Shown here: piece by piece, positions 23,779 to 32,819 of the stretch
Position numbering within the stretch: position 1 is the first letter of the stretch
How the letters are laid out: each line of letters starts with the position of its first letter
Assembly: GCA_021801605.1 (NCBI GenBank)
Contig: JAJYXU010000185.1
Location: 1 to 58,912 of the forward strand
Direction of reading: 5' to 3'
Length of the DNA: 58,912 nt
DNA from: Bacteroidota bacterium
GTDB lineage: Bacteria > Bacteroidota > Ignavibacteria > Ignavibacteriales > Melioribacteraceae
Notes under the pieces: generated by a model
Database searches by the model: none
What the model was told of the DNA's origin: nothing
Seen by the model: the letters and a program-made list of their open reading frames with translations, nothing else
Program-made: the position numbers and the translations under genes

Positions 23779-24864
23779 TTAATTGTTCTTCTTAAAATCC
23801 TTCATAAACTCAACTAAAGCCTCAACTCCGTGTTTTGGAAATGCATTGTAAATAGATGCACGTATTCCGCCTACTGAACGGTGACCTTTCAATCCGCTGA
23901 ATCCTTTGGCTGAAGCTTCTTTAATAAATTTCTCTTCCAACTGTTCATTCGGCAATCTGTACGTTACGTTCATTAATGACCGGTCTTCTTTTACGGTTGT
24001 TCCCTTGTAATAGCCATCGCTGGTATCAAATGCCTCGTACAAAATATTTGCCTTCTCAACATTGCGTTTATACATTTCATCGAGTCCGCCCATGTTTAGA
24101 AGCCATTTAAAAACTAAGCCGGAAATGTAGATTCCGAACGTCGTAGGTGTGTTATACATAGATTCGTTATCAGCGTGAATTTTATAATTCAGATAAGTAT
24201 GAAGAGTATCGGATGATCTTTCGAGTAGATCTTTTCTAATGATAACAACCGTAACACCGGCGGGACCAATATTTTTTTGAGCGCCTGCATAAATTAAACC
24301 GTACTTGTTCATATCTAATTTTTTGTGAAGAAAATCTGACGATGCATCGCAGACAAGAGGAACATTACCGACTTCAGGTTCGGTGCGCCATTGGGTTCCA
24401 TAAATTGTGTTATTCGATGTAAAGTGAACAAATGATGCATCAGGATCGAGTTTCAATTCGGATTGTTTAGGGATACGAACAAAACCTTCCGATTTGGTTG
24501 TGGCGGCAATGTTAACAGCGCCGACACGTTTAGCTTCTTTAACCGCTTTCTCTGCCCAAGACCCGGTAACAATATAATCCGCTTTGTTTTTCGGCGGCAT
24601 TAAGTTCAGCGGTACCATAGAGAATTGCAGTGTTGCACCGCCTTGTAAAAATAAAATTGAAAACTTGTCATCAATACCAAGAAGTTTCCTTAAATCAGTA
24701 TCAGCTTCCTTTATGATAGCATCAAATATTTTTCCCCGGTGGCTCATTTCCATAACACTCATACCGGAACCTTTGTAGCTATATAGATCCTTCTGTGCTT
24801 CGAGTAAAACTTCTTCCGGAAGAATTGCCGGACCGGCGCTCAAATTATAAATCCGTTTTTCCAT
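23779..24864 (-). CDS. serC: Phosphoserine aminotransferase
   Basis: A 361-residue PLP enzyme converting 3-phosphohydroxypyruvate to phosphoserine (serine synthesis) and acting in pyridoxal phosphate synthesis. Landmarks are NLSAGPAILPEEVL, FLQGGATLQFSMVP, the PLP-binding GAQKNIGPAGVT with the Schiff-base Lys, and GLKGHRSVGGIRASIYNA at the C-terminus. Length matches E. coli SerC (362). The upstream gene (DUF1015) is on the same strand 112 bp away. A repeat array lies between them. Confidence 0.97.
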   Translation of the reverse strand: MEKRIYNLSAGPAILPEEVLLEAQKDLYSYKGSGMSVMEMSHRGKIFDAIIKEADTDLRKLLGIDDKFSILFLQGGATLQFSMVPLNLMPPKNKADYIVTGSWAEKAVKEAKRVGAVNIAATTKSEGFVRIPKQSELKLDPDASFVHFTSNNTIYGTQWRTEPEVGNVPLVCDASSDFLHKKLDMNKYGLIYAGAQKNIGPAGVTVVIIRKDLLERSSDTLHTYLNYKIHADNESMYNTPTTFGIYISGLVFKWLLNMGGLDEMYKRNVEKANILYEAFDTSDGYYKGTTVKEDRSLMNVTYRLPNEQLEEKFIKEASAKGFSGLKGHRSVGGIRASIYNAFPKHGVEALVEFMKDFKKNN

Positions 24865-24877
24865 TGTAGTAACTCCA

Positions 24878-24982
24878 TTGATTTATCTGTGTTAATCTGT
24901 TAAATTTGTATTTATCTGCGTCTATTACTTTTCTAAATAGAACACGGATAACGCTGATCACGCTGATTTCCGCGGATCAGAT
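24878..24982. repeat. ACGGAT/ACTGAT degenerate array element
   Basis: Units such as atctgtgttaatctg, then aatagaacacggataacgctgatcacgctgat occur between the DUF1015 and serC genes. The last few bases overlap the DUF1015 stop. It belongs to the family listed at 11907-11998. Confidence 0.65.
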
Positions 24983-26209
24983 AATGTGTATTAGTAATCC
25001 ATCTCTCAACTTCGGTTCAAACCATGTAGATTTGGGCGGCATAGTTTCGCCCGCATCGGAAATGTTGATCAAGTCGTCAACCGAAACAGGAAACATTGAA
25101 AATGCAACCGATGCTTTGCCGCTGTCAACTAATTTTTCTAATTCTTCCGTACCGCGTATTCCGCCAATAAAATCAATGTTTGTATCGGTACGCTGATCTT
25201 CAATTCCAAGAACCGGATGAAGCAAATAATTTTGCAACAAGCTTACGTCAAGTTTGTCGCCAACTGCTTTACTGGGTTTAATATTTTCATTCGGTTTTAA
25301 TAGATACCATTTTTTATCAATATACATTGCAAAAGTTTTTTCCGATGGTGGATTTGGAAAGCCGGTTTCTTCGATGGAAAAATTTTTTCTTACTTTTTCT
25401 AAAAATTCAATCTTGTCCATTTTCAAATCACAAATAGTGCGATTGTAAGAAAGGATTTTCAATTGTTCGGCAGGAAAGAGAACTCCAATAAAATAATTAT
25501 ATTCTTCTTCACCGGTGTGATTTGAATTTTGTTCCATCTTAACTTTTTGCGCACGACTTGCGCTTGCTGCGCGATGATGTCCGTCAGCGATATAAAGATT
25601 TTTCACTTTTTTTATTTCAGATATAACGGTGTCCGTGTAATCATCAGGAAGAATCCAAACTTCATGCTTAATTCCATCATGAGTAGTAAAATTATAAATG
25701 GGAATTTTTTTGCCGATCGTATCATTAACAACTTTATCAACTTCCTTAACCAATTTATAAGTTAGAAAAACTGGTCCGGTTTGAGCTTCTGTTGTAATAA
25801 TATGATTTGTGCGGTCATCTTCTTTTACTTTGCGAGTCTTTTCATGTTTCTTGATAACATCTTTTTCATAATCATCAACAGAAAACGTAGCCGCAATTCC
25901 AGTCTGCGAATGATTTCCCATAGTAAGTTTATAAATATAAAAATGTGGCGTTGAATCTTGCACAAGCGGCGCTTCATGTCTTAACAGGTCAAAATTTTCT
26001 TTGGCTCGCTGATAAACTTCATGCGAATAAACATTTGTCTTCTCTTTCAATTCTATTTCTGAGCGTGTAACACGTAAAAAATTAATCGGATTTCCTTTTG
26101 CTAGTTCTGCTGCTTCTTCTCTATTTACAACATCATAAGGAACGCTGGCAACTAGATGAGCTACCTTCTCGGATGGACGGACAGCTTTAAAGGGACGAAT
26201 GACAGCCAT
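24977..26209 (-). CDS. DUF1015 family protein (serine-pathway-associated)
   Basis: A 410-residue DUF1015 protein, recognised by IRPFKAVRPSEKVAHLVASVPYDVVNREEA at the N-terminus, the block VIKKHEKTRKVKEDDR and the invariant YIADGHHRAASASR. The His-rich ADGHHR motif looks catalytic or nucleotide-binding, but no reaction is established for the family that I can cite. Genes of this family frequently sit beside serC and serA in Bacteroidota, as here directly upstream of serC, so a role in serine metabolism is likely (inference). The C-terminus ends inside a repeat array. Confidence 0.88.
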   Translation of the reverse strand: MAVIRPFKAVRPSEKVAHLVASVPYDVVNREEAAELAKGNPINFLRVTRSEIELKEKTNVYSHEVYQRAKENFDLLRHEAPLVQDSTPHFYIYKLTMGNHSQTGIAATFSVDDYEKDVIKKHEKTRKVKEDDRTNHIITTEAQTGPVFLTYKLVKEVDKVVNDTIGKKIPIYNFTTHDGIKHEVWILPDDYTDTVISEIKKVKNLYIADGHHRAASASRAQKVKMEQNSNHTGEEEYNYFIGVLFPAEQLKILSYNRTICDLKMDKIEFLEKVRKNFSIEETGFPNPPSEKTFAMYIDKKWYLLKPNENIKPSKAVGDKLDVSLLQNYLLHPVLGIEDQRTDTNIDFIGGIRGTEELEKLVDSGKASVAFSMFPVSVDDLINISDAGETMPPKSTWFEPKLRDGLLIHII

Positions 26210-26344
26210 AATTACTCCATAGTTTCAAAATTTTACTAATGAAAATTAACACTTATGGGAATGATTGCAAAATGGAATTGATGGAGATTTGCTGAAAGGC
26301 GCGGCGGATACAATGATTAAAAATAAAAATCACGCTGATAACGG

Positions 26345-27052
26345 TTAAAATTCCATCTTCATATCGAAGAAAACTATCTTGGAATTTACGACAGCGCTAA
26401 TTAATATTTTCTCCTCACCGGTTATTTTAACTGCATCACCGCTTGAGAGAAGAACGCCGTTTACATCTACAGATCCCTCTATTAAATGCACGTATGCGCC
26501 TCTGTTCTCTTTTAATTTGTGCGTGATTTCTTTTTCTTCATCGAGATCGGAAAGAAAAATTTCTGCGTCCTGGTTTATGAAAATAACTCCTTCTTCTTTA
26601 TTTCCGCTTACAACCTTCAGCAATTTATTTTTCTTCACATCATGAGAAAATTTTTTTTGTTCATATGAAGGAGTAAGCTCCGGCTTATTTGGAATAAACC
26701 ATATCTGTAAAAGTTTTAGAATCTCCGAATCCGAGGGATTGAACTCTGAATGAAATATTCCGCTACCTGCTGTCATTCGCTGAACCTCATTAACTGTAAT
26801 AGTTCCCTCGCCGCCCGAACTGTCTTTATGCGCAACTGTCCCCTCAATAATTATGGTAACAATTTCCATATCACGGTGGGGATGCGTTGGAAAACCTTCG
26901 CCGGGCTGTATTACATCATCATTCATAACCCGCAAGGGACCAAAGTGGATGTTTGAGGAATCGTAATATTCCCCGAAAGAAAAACTATGGTGGCTATCAA
27001 GCCAATCTATTTGAGTGTGTCCCCGTTCATTACTTCTTTTGATATCAATCAT
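26345..27052 (-). CDS. Pirin family protein (bicupin)
   Basis: A 235-residue pirin of the YhhW type. The N-terminal cupin carries the metal ligands in FPTHPHRDMEIVT (about 55-66) and the later IFHSEFN (about 99-105), and the family signature HSFSFGEYYD lies at about 22-31. E. coli YhhW shows quercetinase activity in vitro; the physiological role is unknown. A MarR-type regulator is encoded upstream on the same strand at a distance of 65 bp, and may control it. Confidence 0.92.
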   Translation of the reverse strand: MIDIKRSNERGHTQIDWLDSHHSFSFGEYYDSSNIHFGPLRVMNDDVIQPGEGFPTHPHRDMEIVTIIIEGTVAHKDSSGGEGTITVNEVQRMTAGSGIFHSEFNPSDSEILKLLQIWFIPNKPELTPSYEQKKFSHDVKKNKLLKVVSGNKEEGVIFINQDAEIFLSDLDEEKEITHKLKENRGAYVHLIEGSVDVNGVLLSSGDAVKITGEEKILISAVVNSKIVFFDMKMEF

Positions 27053-27116
27053 ACCGATTTCTTTCGTTTCTTAATGTTTATAGTTGTTACGAATTAGTAT
27101 TAATGCAGCAAAAAAA

Positions 27117-27575
27117 TTATTTCCTCTTATTGAGTAAGGTTCCTAATTTTTTCAGAAGGTCACCAAGATTTTTTTGCTCGGTTGCGCTTAATACAGACAT
27201 AAATTGTGAAATGTTCTCGGCATGTTTAACAAAGACCTCTTCAAATAATTTTTGTCCGGAAGATGTGAGTTGAATATGAATAGCCCGGCGGTCTTCTTTA
27301 ACCGGCACCCGCTCTATATAACCAAGCTTTTCAATGTTATCAAGGACCAAAGTCATATTTCCGCCTGTTACCAACATTTTATCACATATCTCTCCTATCT
27401 TAAGCGGTCCGAGATGCCCAATAACTTCTATAACTGCAAATTGCGGCTGAGTTAATCCAAATTGTTTAATGCTCTGGGATGATTTTTTATCAAACGAGGA
27501 ATAGGCGCGGGTTAATTTAACCCACGTGCTGAGGGCTAAATCTATTTTCTTGCCGTATTTTTTTGTTGTCTTCAA
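27117..27575 (-). CDS. MarR family transcriptional regulator
   Basis: A 152-residue winged-helix dimer typical of MarR. The recognition helix region reads KIGEICDKMLVTGGNMTLVLDNIEKLGYIERVP, with the wing KEDRRAIHIQLTSSG. It lies just upstream of the pirin gene and is divergent from DUF2203, so it may repress either. MarR proteins generally sense phenolic compounds or oxidants; the signal here is not evident. Confidence 0.92.
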   Translation of the reverse strand: MKTTKKYGKKIDLALSTWVKLTRAYSSFDKKSSQSIKQFGLTQPQFAVIEVIGHLGPLKIGEICDKMLVTGGNMTLVLDNIEKLGYIERVPVKEDRRAIHIQLTSSGQKLFEEVFVKHAENISQFMSVLSATEQKNLGDLLKKLGTLLNKRK

Positions 27576-27718
27576 GATTTTTATTACTACCTATAATATT
27601 ACTGAATTAAGTTAAGTTATAGACAAAACCTTGTCAAGTCGTTTTAAAATCACCGATTGATTAGGGAACTATTTTCCCTGAATATTCATTAATCAGGTTA
27701 GTAATAACCGGAAAAGGG

Positions 27719-28099
27719 ATGGCACAGACAGAAGTAAAATATTTTAGTCCGAACGAAGCACAAAAGACACTACCGTTAGTTAAACAGATTGTGCGCGATA
27801 TCTTGAATAATGCATTCCAAATAAAAACAATTGCGAATTCTCTAAATGGAAAAATTGAAGACAACGCAGAGATCCAACAGTTCGTTTTACAGATTGATTC
27901 ATTTATAAGGGAACTAGATGAAATTGGCTGTTCTTTTAAGGATTGGAATTTCCAGATAGGGCTTGTTGATTTTCCATCTGTTATTGACGGAGAAGATGTT
28001 TTGTTATGCTGGCGCAGCGACGAAGATGCTATCCGGTTCTATCACAGTCTTGAAGATGGATTTGCCGGAAGAAAACCGATTCCGGAAGAATATTTTTAA
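27719..28099 (+). CDS. DUF2203 family protein
   Basis: A 126-residue soluble protein with DUF2203 features: YFSPNEAQKTLPLVKQIVRDI at the N-terminus, a helical middle, and the C-terminal signature VDFPSVIDGEDVLLCWRSDEDAIRFYH. The family is common in Gram-positive and Bacteroidota genomes and has no known function. It is transcribed alone, divergent from the MarR gene. Confidence 0.85.
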   Translation: MAQTEVKYFSPNEAQKTLPLVKQIVRDILNNAFQIKTIANSLNGKIEDNAEIQQFVLQIDSFIRELDEIGCSFKDWNFQIGLVDFPSVIDGEDVLLCWRSDEDAIRFYHSLEDGFAGRKPIPEEYF

Positions 28100-28156
28100 T
28101 CTAATATTTAACACCGCAACGAAATAAAAATTAATCTTACTACTTTTAACAAACAG

Positions 28157-28585
28157 CTATTTTGTATTTTCTATTCTATAAGAATGAGTAATCTCAACCG
28201 ACTTTTTAAGCATTGCAGTAACGCTGCAATAAGTATTCATAGACAATTCAATTGCTCTTTCAACCGCCTCTTTTGAAATGTTTTCGCCGTAAAAAACATA
28301 TTCCAGATCAATCTTTGTAAAAACTTGAGGATGAGTTTCTTGAACATCCGCTGAGATATTAATCTCAAAACCATCGAGATTTATTTTTTTCTTCTGTAGA
28401 ATTACCGCAACATCGCTTCCGGTACATCCCGCGAGCGCAAGTAATATCAATTCTTTAGGACGTGTACCGGCATCGCTTCCTCCAAAATTTTCCGGTCCAT
28501 CCATAGTCACCCAGTGGTTGGAATCGGTTTTACCAATAAATGTTACACCCTTAATTTGCTTTACATATGCTTTCTTGGTAGCCAT
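28157..28585 (-). CDS. OsmC/Ohr family peroxiredoxin
   Basis: A 142-residue OsmC-fold thiol peroxidase. The two catalytic cysteines are visible: one in ALAGCTGSDVAVIL (about 54) and one in MNTYCSVTAMLKKS (about 121). The class with GSDAGTRPKELIL before the first Cys is the YhfA-like branch rather than Ohr. It probably detoxifies organic hydroperoxides. It stands alone with AGGATTA upstream of its ATG. Confidence 0.92.
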   Translation of the reverse strand: MATKKAYVKQIKGVTFIGKTDSNHWVTMDGPENFGGSDAGTRPKELILLALAGCTGSDVAVILQKKKINLDGFEINISADVQETHPQVFTKIDLEYVFYGENISKEAVERAIELSMNTYCSVTAMLKKSVEITHSYRIENTK

Positions 28586-28681
28586 GAATTAATCCTCTAT
28601 GTTATTTTTTTATTAACTATGTATTAGATGAACATGCTCAATAAAAGATTCTATTTCTAACCTCATCGTAGAGATCGATTG

Positions 28682-29983
28682 TTAATACGGATAAAAAATG
28701 TAGAATAAAACCGAGAAGCAAAATAGAACCCACATGCCGATGCTAACCGTTTTTATTCTTCCGGCAACCATCATAGTTAACGGATAAACTACAAATCCGG
28801 CAGTCATACCAATTCCAAGATTGAAAGTAAAACTCATTAATGTCATTGTAATAAAAATCGGAATCGTCTCGGCGAGATCATCAAACTTGAGATGCGATAC
28901 CGGAGAGATCATTAATAAACCGACAATTATTAATGCCGCACCATAAGCATATGGCGGAATTGCGGCAAAGAGGGGCGCAAAAAATAATGCACATAAGAAT
29001 AAAATGGCAGTTACAACTGCTGTCAATCCGGATTTACCGCCGGCTTCGATTCCAGCGGCGGACTCAATATATGCACCGCTTGTTGTTGTCCCGCAGAGAG
29101 CACCAAAAACTGTCGCTAATGCATCGGCTAACATTGGTTTTTCAATATCGGGCAAGTTTCCTTTTTCATCAAGCATCTTTGCTTTATATCCAAGACCAAG
29201 TAATGTTCCCATTGTATCAACAAAATCCATTACAAAGACTACCAGAACTACAGAGAAGAATCCCCAGCTAAGTGCGCCAAGTATGTCGAGTTGCAAAAAG
29301 ACAGGACGAATATCAGGCGGCATACTAACCCATTCTGATGGAAATTTTGTTACACCGAATAAAAATCCAAGCAGAGTTGTAAAAAGAATTCCAATTAGAA
29401 TTGATCCGTGAATTTTTTTTATCATTAAAACGCCAATGAAGAGAAAGGCAAATATTCCAAGCAGTACAGACGGCTCGTGGAAATTTCCAACATGTACCGG
29501 GGCGCCAGTCACTCCTAATTTTACAATTCCGGTTTCATTCAATCCGATAAATGTTAAAAACAATCCGATACCGGCAGCAAATGCGATTTTCAAACTTTCC
29601 GGAATTGCGTTTGCAAGCCAACTTCTAATGTTCAGCAAAGTGAGAAGCGTAAACAAAACCCCGCCGATAAAAATTGCGCCGAGTGCTGTCTGCCAGCTGT
29701 AATGCAAAACATTAACAACGGTGTAAGCAACAAAAGCATTCTCTCCCATATAAGGTGCAATTGCGAATGGTCTTTTGGCATAAACGCCCATAATCAATGT
29801 TCCGAAGAATGCACTTAAAATTGTTGCAGCCATCGAAGCGCCAAACGGCATTCCTGCAGCTTCTAAAATTTTTGGATTAACGATAATGATGTACGCCATC
29901 GTTACAAAGGTTGTTCCGCCGGCAAGAATTTCCCGTTTTACTGTTGTGCCAAGTTCATCTAGAAGAAAATATTTTTTAATCAT
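28682..29983 (-). CDS. NCS2-type guanine/hypoxanthine permease (AzgA/PbuG-like)
   Basis: A 433-residue purine permease with about 13 membrane segments. Landmarks are EILAGGTTFVTMAYIIIVNP, GAFFGT-like helix (SAFFGTLIMGVYAKRPFAIA), PYMGENAFVAYTVV and FVMDFVDTMGTLLGLG, and TTSGAYIESAAGIEAGG of the substrate site. These are typical of the AzgA branch, which imports adenine, guanine or hypoxanthine by proton symport. The frame opens at 30019, but ATG at 29983 with GAGG upstream is preferred. No purine riboswitch fits in the 66-bp gap upstream. Confidence 0.93.
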   Translation of the reverse strand: MIKKYFLLDELGTTVKREILAGGTTFVTMAYIIIVNPKILEAAGMPFGASMAATILSAFFGTLIMGVYAKRPFAIAPYMGENAFVAYTVVNVLHYSWQTALGAIFIGGVLFTLLTLLNIRSWLANAIPESLKIAFAAGIGLFLTFIGLNETGIVKLGVTGAPVHVGNFHEPSVLLGIFAFLFIGVLMIKKIHGSILIGILFTTLLGFLFGVTKFPSEWVSMPPDIRPVFLQLDILGALSWGFFSVVLVVFVMDFVDTMGTLLGLGYKAKMLDEKGNLPDIEKPMLADALATVFGALCGTTTSGAYIESAAGIEAGGKSGLTAVVTAILFLCALFFAPLFAAIPPYAYGAALIIVGLLMISPVSHLKFDDLAETIPIFITMTLMSFTFNLGIGMTAGFVVYPLTMMVAGRIKTVSIGMWVLFCFSVLFYIFYPY

Positions 29984-30049
29984 ATTAACCTCGGTCTTTA
30001 CGTGAGACGTGAAAGGCAAAACGTGAAATTAATATCTTGTTTTGCATAT

Positions 30050-30271
30050 TTATTTACGGAAGAGATAAAGGATCAACGAAAGAATCAAACTGAGAATTAT
30101 TGATGTGACTATAGGAAAGTAAAATGTGAAATTCTTCCCTTTGATAATAACATCACCAGGAAGTTTGCCTAGGAATGGTATTCTATCCCAGAACATGAGT
30201 GCAATCCCAATTACAATTAGAAACGCACCGGCTATAATTAAAATTTTTCCAAATGGCTGGAGTTCATTCAT
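30050..30271 (-). CDS. DUF2905 family membrane protein
   Basis: A 73-residue protein with two membrane helices (about 8-26 and 48-70) and the central DUF2905 motif IPFLGKLPGDVIIKGKN. Function is unknown. It precedes the permease gene by about 66 bp on the same strand and may be co-transcribed. Confidence 0.88.
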   Translation of the reverse strand: MNELQPFGKILIIAGAFLIVIGIALMFWDRIPFLGKLPGDVIIKGKNFTFYFPIVTSIILSLILSLILYLFRK

Positions 30272-30399
30272 GATTCAAACAATTTAATATTCTATAAGAA
30301 ATATAAAGTAATAGAATCGTACTTGCACGTTCTTACCCTTCTCAAATTAATTACGATTTATTTATTAGATTGCCCCATAGAATATGACGGAAAAATTAT

Positions 30400-31326
30400 A
30401 TGAGAGCCGTTTTACCAAGTAGATATGTTGACCTAATTGGTTTCCCTATGGATCTTGGCGCCGACCGGCGCGGTGTGGATATGGGACCATCTGCTCTCCG
30501 TATTGCAAATATAAAACAGCGTTTGGAAAGTTTGGGTTATACTGTTGAAGACCTTGGCGATGTATTTATCCGCAATCAAGAATTACAGACAATTAAAAAT
30601 CCCAAATTGAAATATCTTAGCGAAATTGTTAGAACATGTGAACTGCTGGCGCGGCGGGTTGAAAAATCTCTTGAACAAAATCATTTCCCGCTTTGTATGG
30701 GAGGAGACCATTCAATGGCTATCGGCACTCTTGCCGGCGTTGCTTCATTTTGCAAAAAGAAGAAACATGAACTCGGTTTGATCTGGATTGACGCACACGC
30801 AGATATGAATACGGAAGACACTACTCCTTCAGGAAACATACACGGGATGAGTGTTGCCGCATCGCTTGGTTTAGGAAATAGATTGTTGACTCAAATTCAC
30901 GGACTCTCGCCAAAAATAAAACCAGAGAATATTACATTTATCGGGATCAGAAGTTTGGATAATGAAGAAAGAGAAACTATCAAGCGGCTTGGTCTCAAAG
31001 TCTATACAATGACGGAGATTGACCGCAAAGGAATAAATTTTATTATAAATAAAATATTAAAAGACTATAAATCGCGCGTACAGCATATACATGTCAGTTT
31101 TGATGTTGACAGTATTGACCCATCCGAAGCGCCGGGTGTTGGAACTCCTGTTAGCGGCGGATTGAGTTACCGCGAAGCGCATTTACTCATGGAAACAATT
31201 GCAGAATGCGGATGTATGTCGTCTCTTGAAGTTGCCGAGGTCAATCCCATTCTTGATACACGCAATAGAAGCGCAGAAATTACCGCAGAATTGGTTGCTT
31301 CCAGTATGGGGTTACAAATTTTGTAA
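30400..31326 (+). CDS. rocF: Arginase
   Basis: A 308-residue manganese enzyme of the ureohydrolase family that hydrolyses arginine to ornithine and urea. The metal ligands are in CMGGDHSMAIG, WIDAHADMN and SFDVDSIDPSEAPG; the C-terminal EVNPILD is also conserved. The N-terminal GADRRGVDMGPSALRIA favours arginase (RocF) over agmatinase (SpeB). No arginine transport or urease gene is nearby. A 102-bp hairpin repeat follows the stop. Confidence 0.93.
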   Translation: MRAVLPSRYVDLIGFPMDLGADRRGVDMGPSALRIANIKQRLESLGYTVEDLGDVFIRNQELQTIKNPKLKYLSEIVRTCELLARRVEKSLEQNHFPLCMGGDHSMAIGTLAGVASFCKKKKHELGLIWIDAHADMNTEDTTPSGNIHGMSVAASLGLGNRLLTQIHGLSPKIKPENITFIGIRSLDNEERETIKRLGLKVYTMTEIDRKGINFIINKILKDYKSRVQHIHVSFDVDSIDPSEAPGVGTPVSGGLSYREAHLLMETIAECGCMSSLEVAEVNPILDTRNRSAEITAELVASSMGLQIL

Positions 31327-31334
31327 ATCATGAA

Positions 31335-31436
31335 TGAGGCGTATCTAAAAAGGTCTATTCTGTTATTTTGAATTGTGAAAATAAACCGAATTCAAAACTT
31401 TTTCATAATGAAATTACCTTTTTAGAGAAGACTCAT
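31335..31436 (+). repeat. 102-bp hairpin element, copy 2
   Basis: This copy lies 9 bp after the arginase stop and is the reverse complement of 2586-2687 with a single difference seen by eye. Terminal 11-bp arms are at 31344-31354 and 31416-31426. In both places it follows a stop codon closely. Confidence 0.85.
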
Positions 31437-31618
31437 GACCGTGCAATTTATTGTGCTACTAAACATTAATTTATATATTCGAAATAAGATCTCTATCAAT
31501 AGAGAAAAGATCGGCGAAAAATTAATGTTCCTGGAACTTTAGTTAATAATTCCTTTGCCGGAATCAACAATAAAATTTCTTCCGATTATTCGAAAGAATG
31601 AAAGAAAAATAAATTCAG

Positions 31619-32320
31619 ATGCCTGAAGAAGAAGAAAAAAATTCCAACGAACAAAACTTTTTTGATCAGCTGGCGAATGAACCATCGCCTATTCCTTTAA
31701 AAAAACTGCAACGCTCAAAAAGCAATGTTGTGATTGCCGGCGTCTGTTCCGGAATTGCAGAATATTTGAAAATGGATGCGGCAACAGTTCGTATCGTTGC
31801 GTTGCTAACTGTTCTTCTTGGCGGATGGGGCGCGATTGTATATATAATTACAGCTTTACTTTTGCCTGTTGAACAAAATTCAAAACAGTTAACAAACACT
31901 GAAATTAATTCACAGCGAAAAGAAAACTTCAAAACTGTTCTAAGCGGTTTATTAATTCTTGCCGGAATACACTTCGCTCTTGTTTATATAGGATTTAGGA
32001 GCGGTGAAAGAATTTTTATACTTCCGAATGAGTTTGTTTTTCCGTTCGTTTCAATGGTCTTTGGCATCACTTTATTAAGAAAGAATGTTGCCGTATTTGA
32101 TGAACCCAGCTTTCAGAATCCGGAAAGTTATTCACGCTCTCGGACCGATCGAAAAATTTTGGGTGTTTGCGGCGGGTTGGGTAAATATTTAAATATTGAT
32201 TCTTCCGCTTTACGAATAATTTTTATTCTCGCCACGCTTTTAACTCTTGGAATCTTTTCTATCGTTTATATTTATTTCACTTTATTTACTTTCTACGAAA
32301 CGGAACAGAAATTTGAATAA
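31619..32320 (+). CDS. Protein with two PspC domains
   Basis: A 233-residue membrane protein with two PspC domains: residues about 30-90 (VIAGVCSGIAEYLKMDAATVRIV...) and about 175-232 (KILGVCGGLGKYLNIDSSALRII...). Each has the helix-loop plus one or two membrane segments, and two further helices lie between. PspC proteins sense or stabilise the stressed inner membrane and regulate in the phage-shock response. The next gene overlaps its stop by 8 bp. Confidence 0.9.
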   Translation: MPEEEEKNSNEQNFFDQLANEPSPIPLKKLQRSKSNVVIAGVCSGIAEYLKMDAATVRIVALLTVLLGGWGAIVYIITALLLPVEQNSKQLTNTEINSQRKENFKTVLSGLLILAGIHFALVYIGFRSGERIFILPNEFVFPFVSMVFGITLLRKNVAVFDEPSFQNPESYSRSRTDRKILGVCGGLGKYLNIDSSALRIIFILATLLTLGIFSIVYIYFTLFTFYETEQKFE

Positions 32321-32816
32321 CAGCAAAATTGTTCTTGGAATAAGTTTTTTTCTTGCGGGTTTCTTTTCACTTCTGAAATATCTAAATGTTATCTCTATGC
32401 CAGACGAACAGATAATCGGTGGCGCTATTATTTTTTACGCAATACCCACAGTTTACATCTCTTTGGAGAATGGGCGGAGAGATAAATTAGTTTGGGCTAC
32501 AATTTTATTTTGCGTTAGTGTTGTTCTTATAGTTAAATCATATTTCGAGATTCTTGATACACGCGGAATTATTTTTGCTTCAATTCTATTTGTAGGCGGA
32601 ACCGTACTCATGCTCTTGTTCATAGAGAATATGAAGGAAAAGGTTTTTTTCATTTCATCTTTGATATTGATTTTCTTGAGTTACTTAACTGTTACAACTT
32701 TTAAAAATCTTGGTTTGTTTGAGACTGCTAATAAAATTGGAAATCTTGTCGAAGCTTTCTGTCCGGTAATTCTAATAGTTTTGGGGATAGGTGTATTTAT
32801 AAATAGAAAGAAATAG
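32313..32816 (+). CDS. Membrane protein, LiaF/DUF5668-like
   Basis: A 167-residue protein with about five to six hydrophobic helices and no soluble domain. TTG at 32313 overlaps the end of the PspC gene, so coupled translation is likely; earlier starts in the same frame (32247) would lie deep in PspC. The pattern (short helices, ending VILIVLGIGVFINRKK) is like the LiaI/LiaF transmembrane regions that often accompany PspC in envelope-stress operons. This assignment is tentative. It converges with the anti-sigma gene, 3 bp apart. Confidence 0.65.
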   Translation: MNNSKIVLGISFFLAGFFSLLKYLNVISMPDEQIIGGAIIFYAIPTVYISLENGRRDKLVWATILFCVSVVLIVKSYFEILDTRGIIFASILFVGGTVLMLLFIENMKEKVFFISSLILIFLSYLTVTTFKNLGLFETANKIGNLVEAFCPVILIVLGIGVFINRKK

Positions 32817-32819
32817 TTT

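Noticed and set aside
29004-29411. Antisense frame of 135 codons inside the purine permease gene
   Set aside because: Composition (Ser/Pro/Thr-rich, no start signal) reflects the complement of membrane-helix codons.
29984-30049. Purine riboswitch before the permease gene
   Set aside because: The gap is only 66 bp and lacks the conserved purine-aptamer loops.
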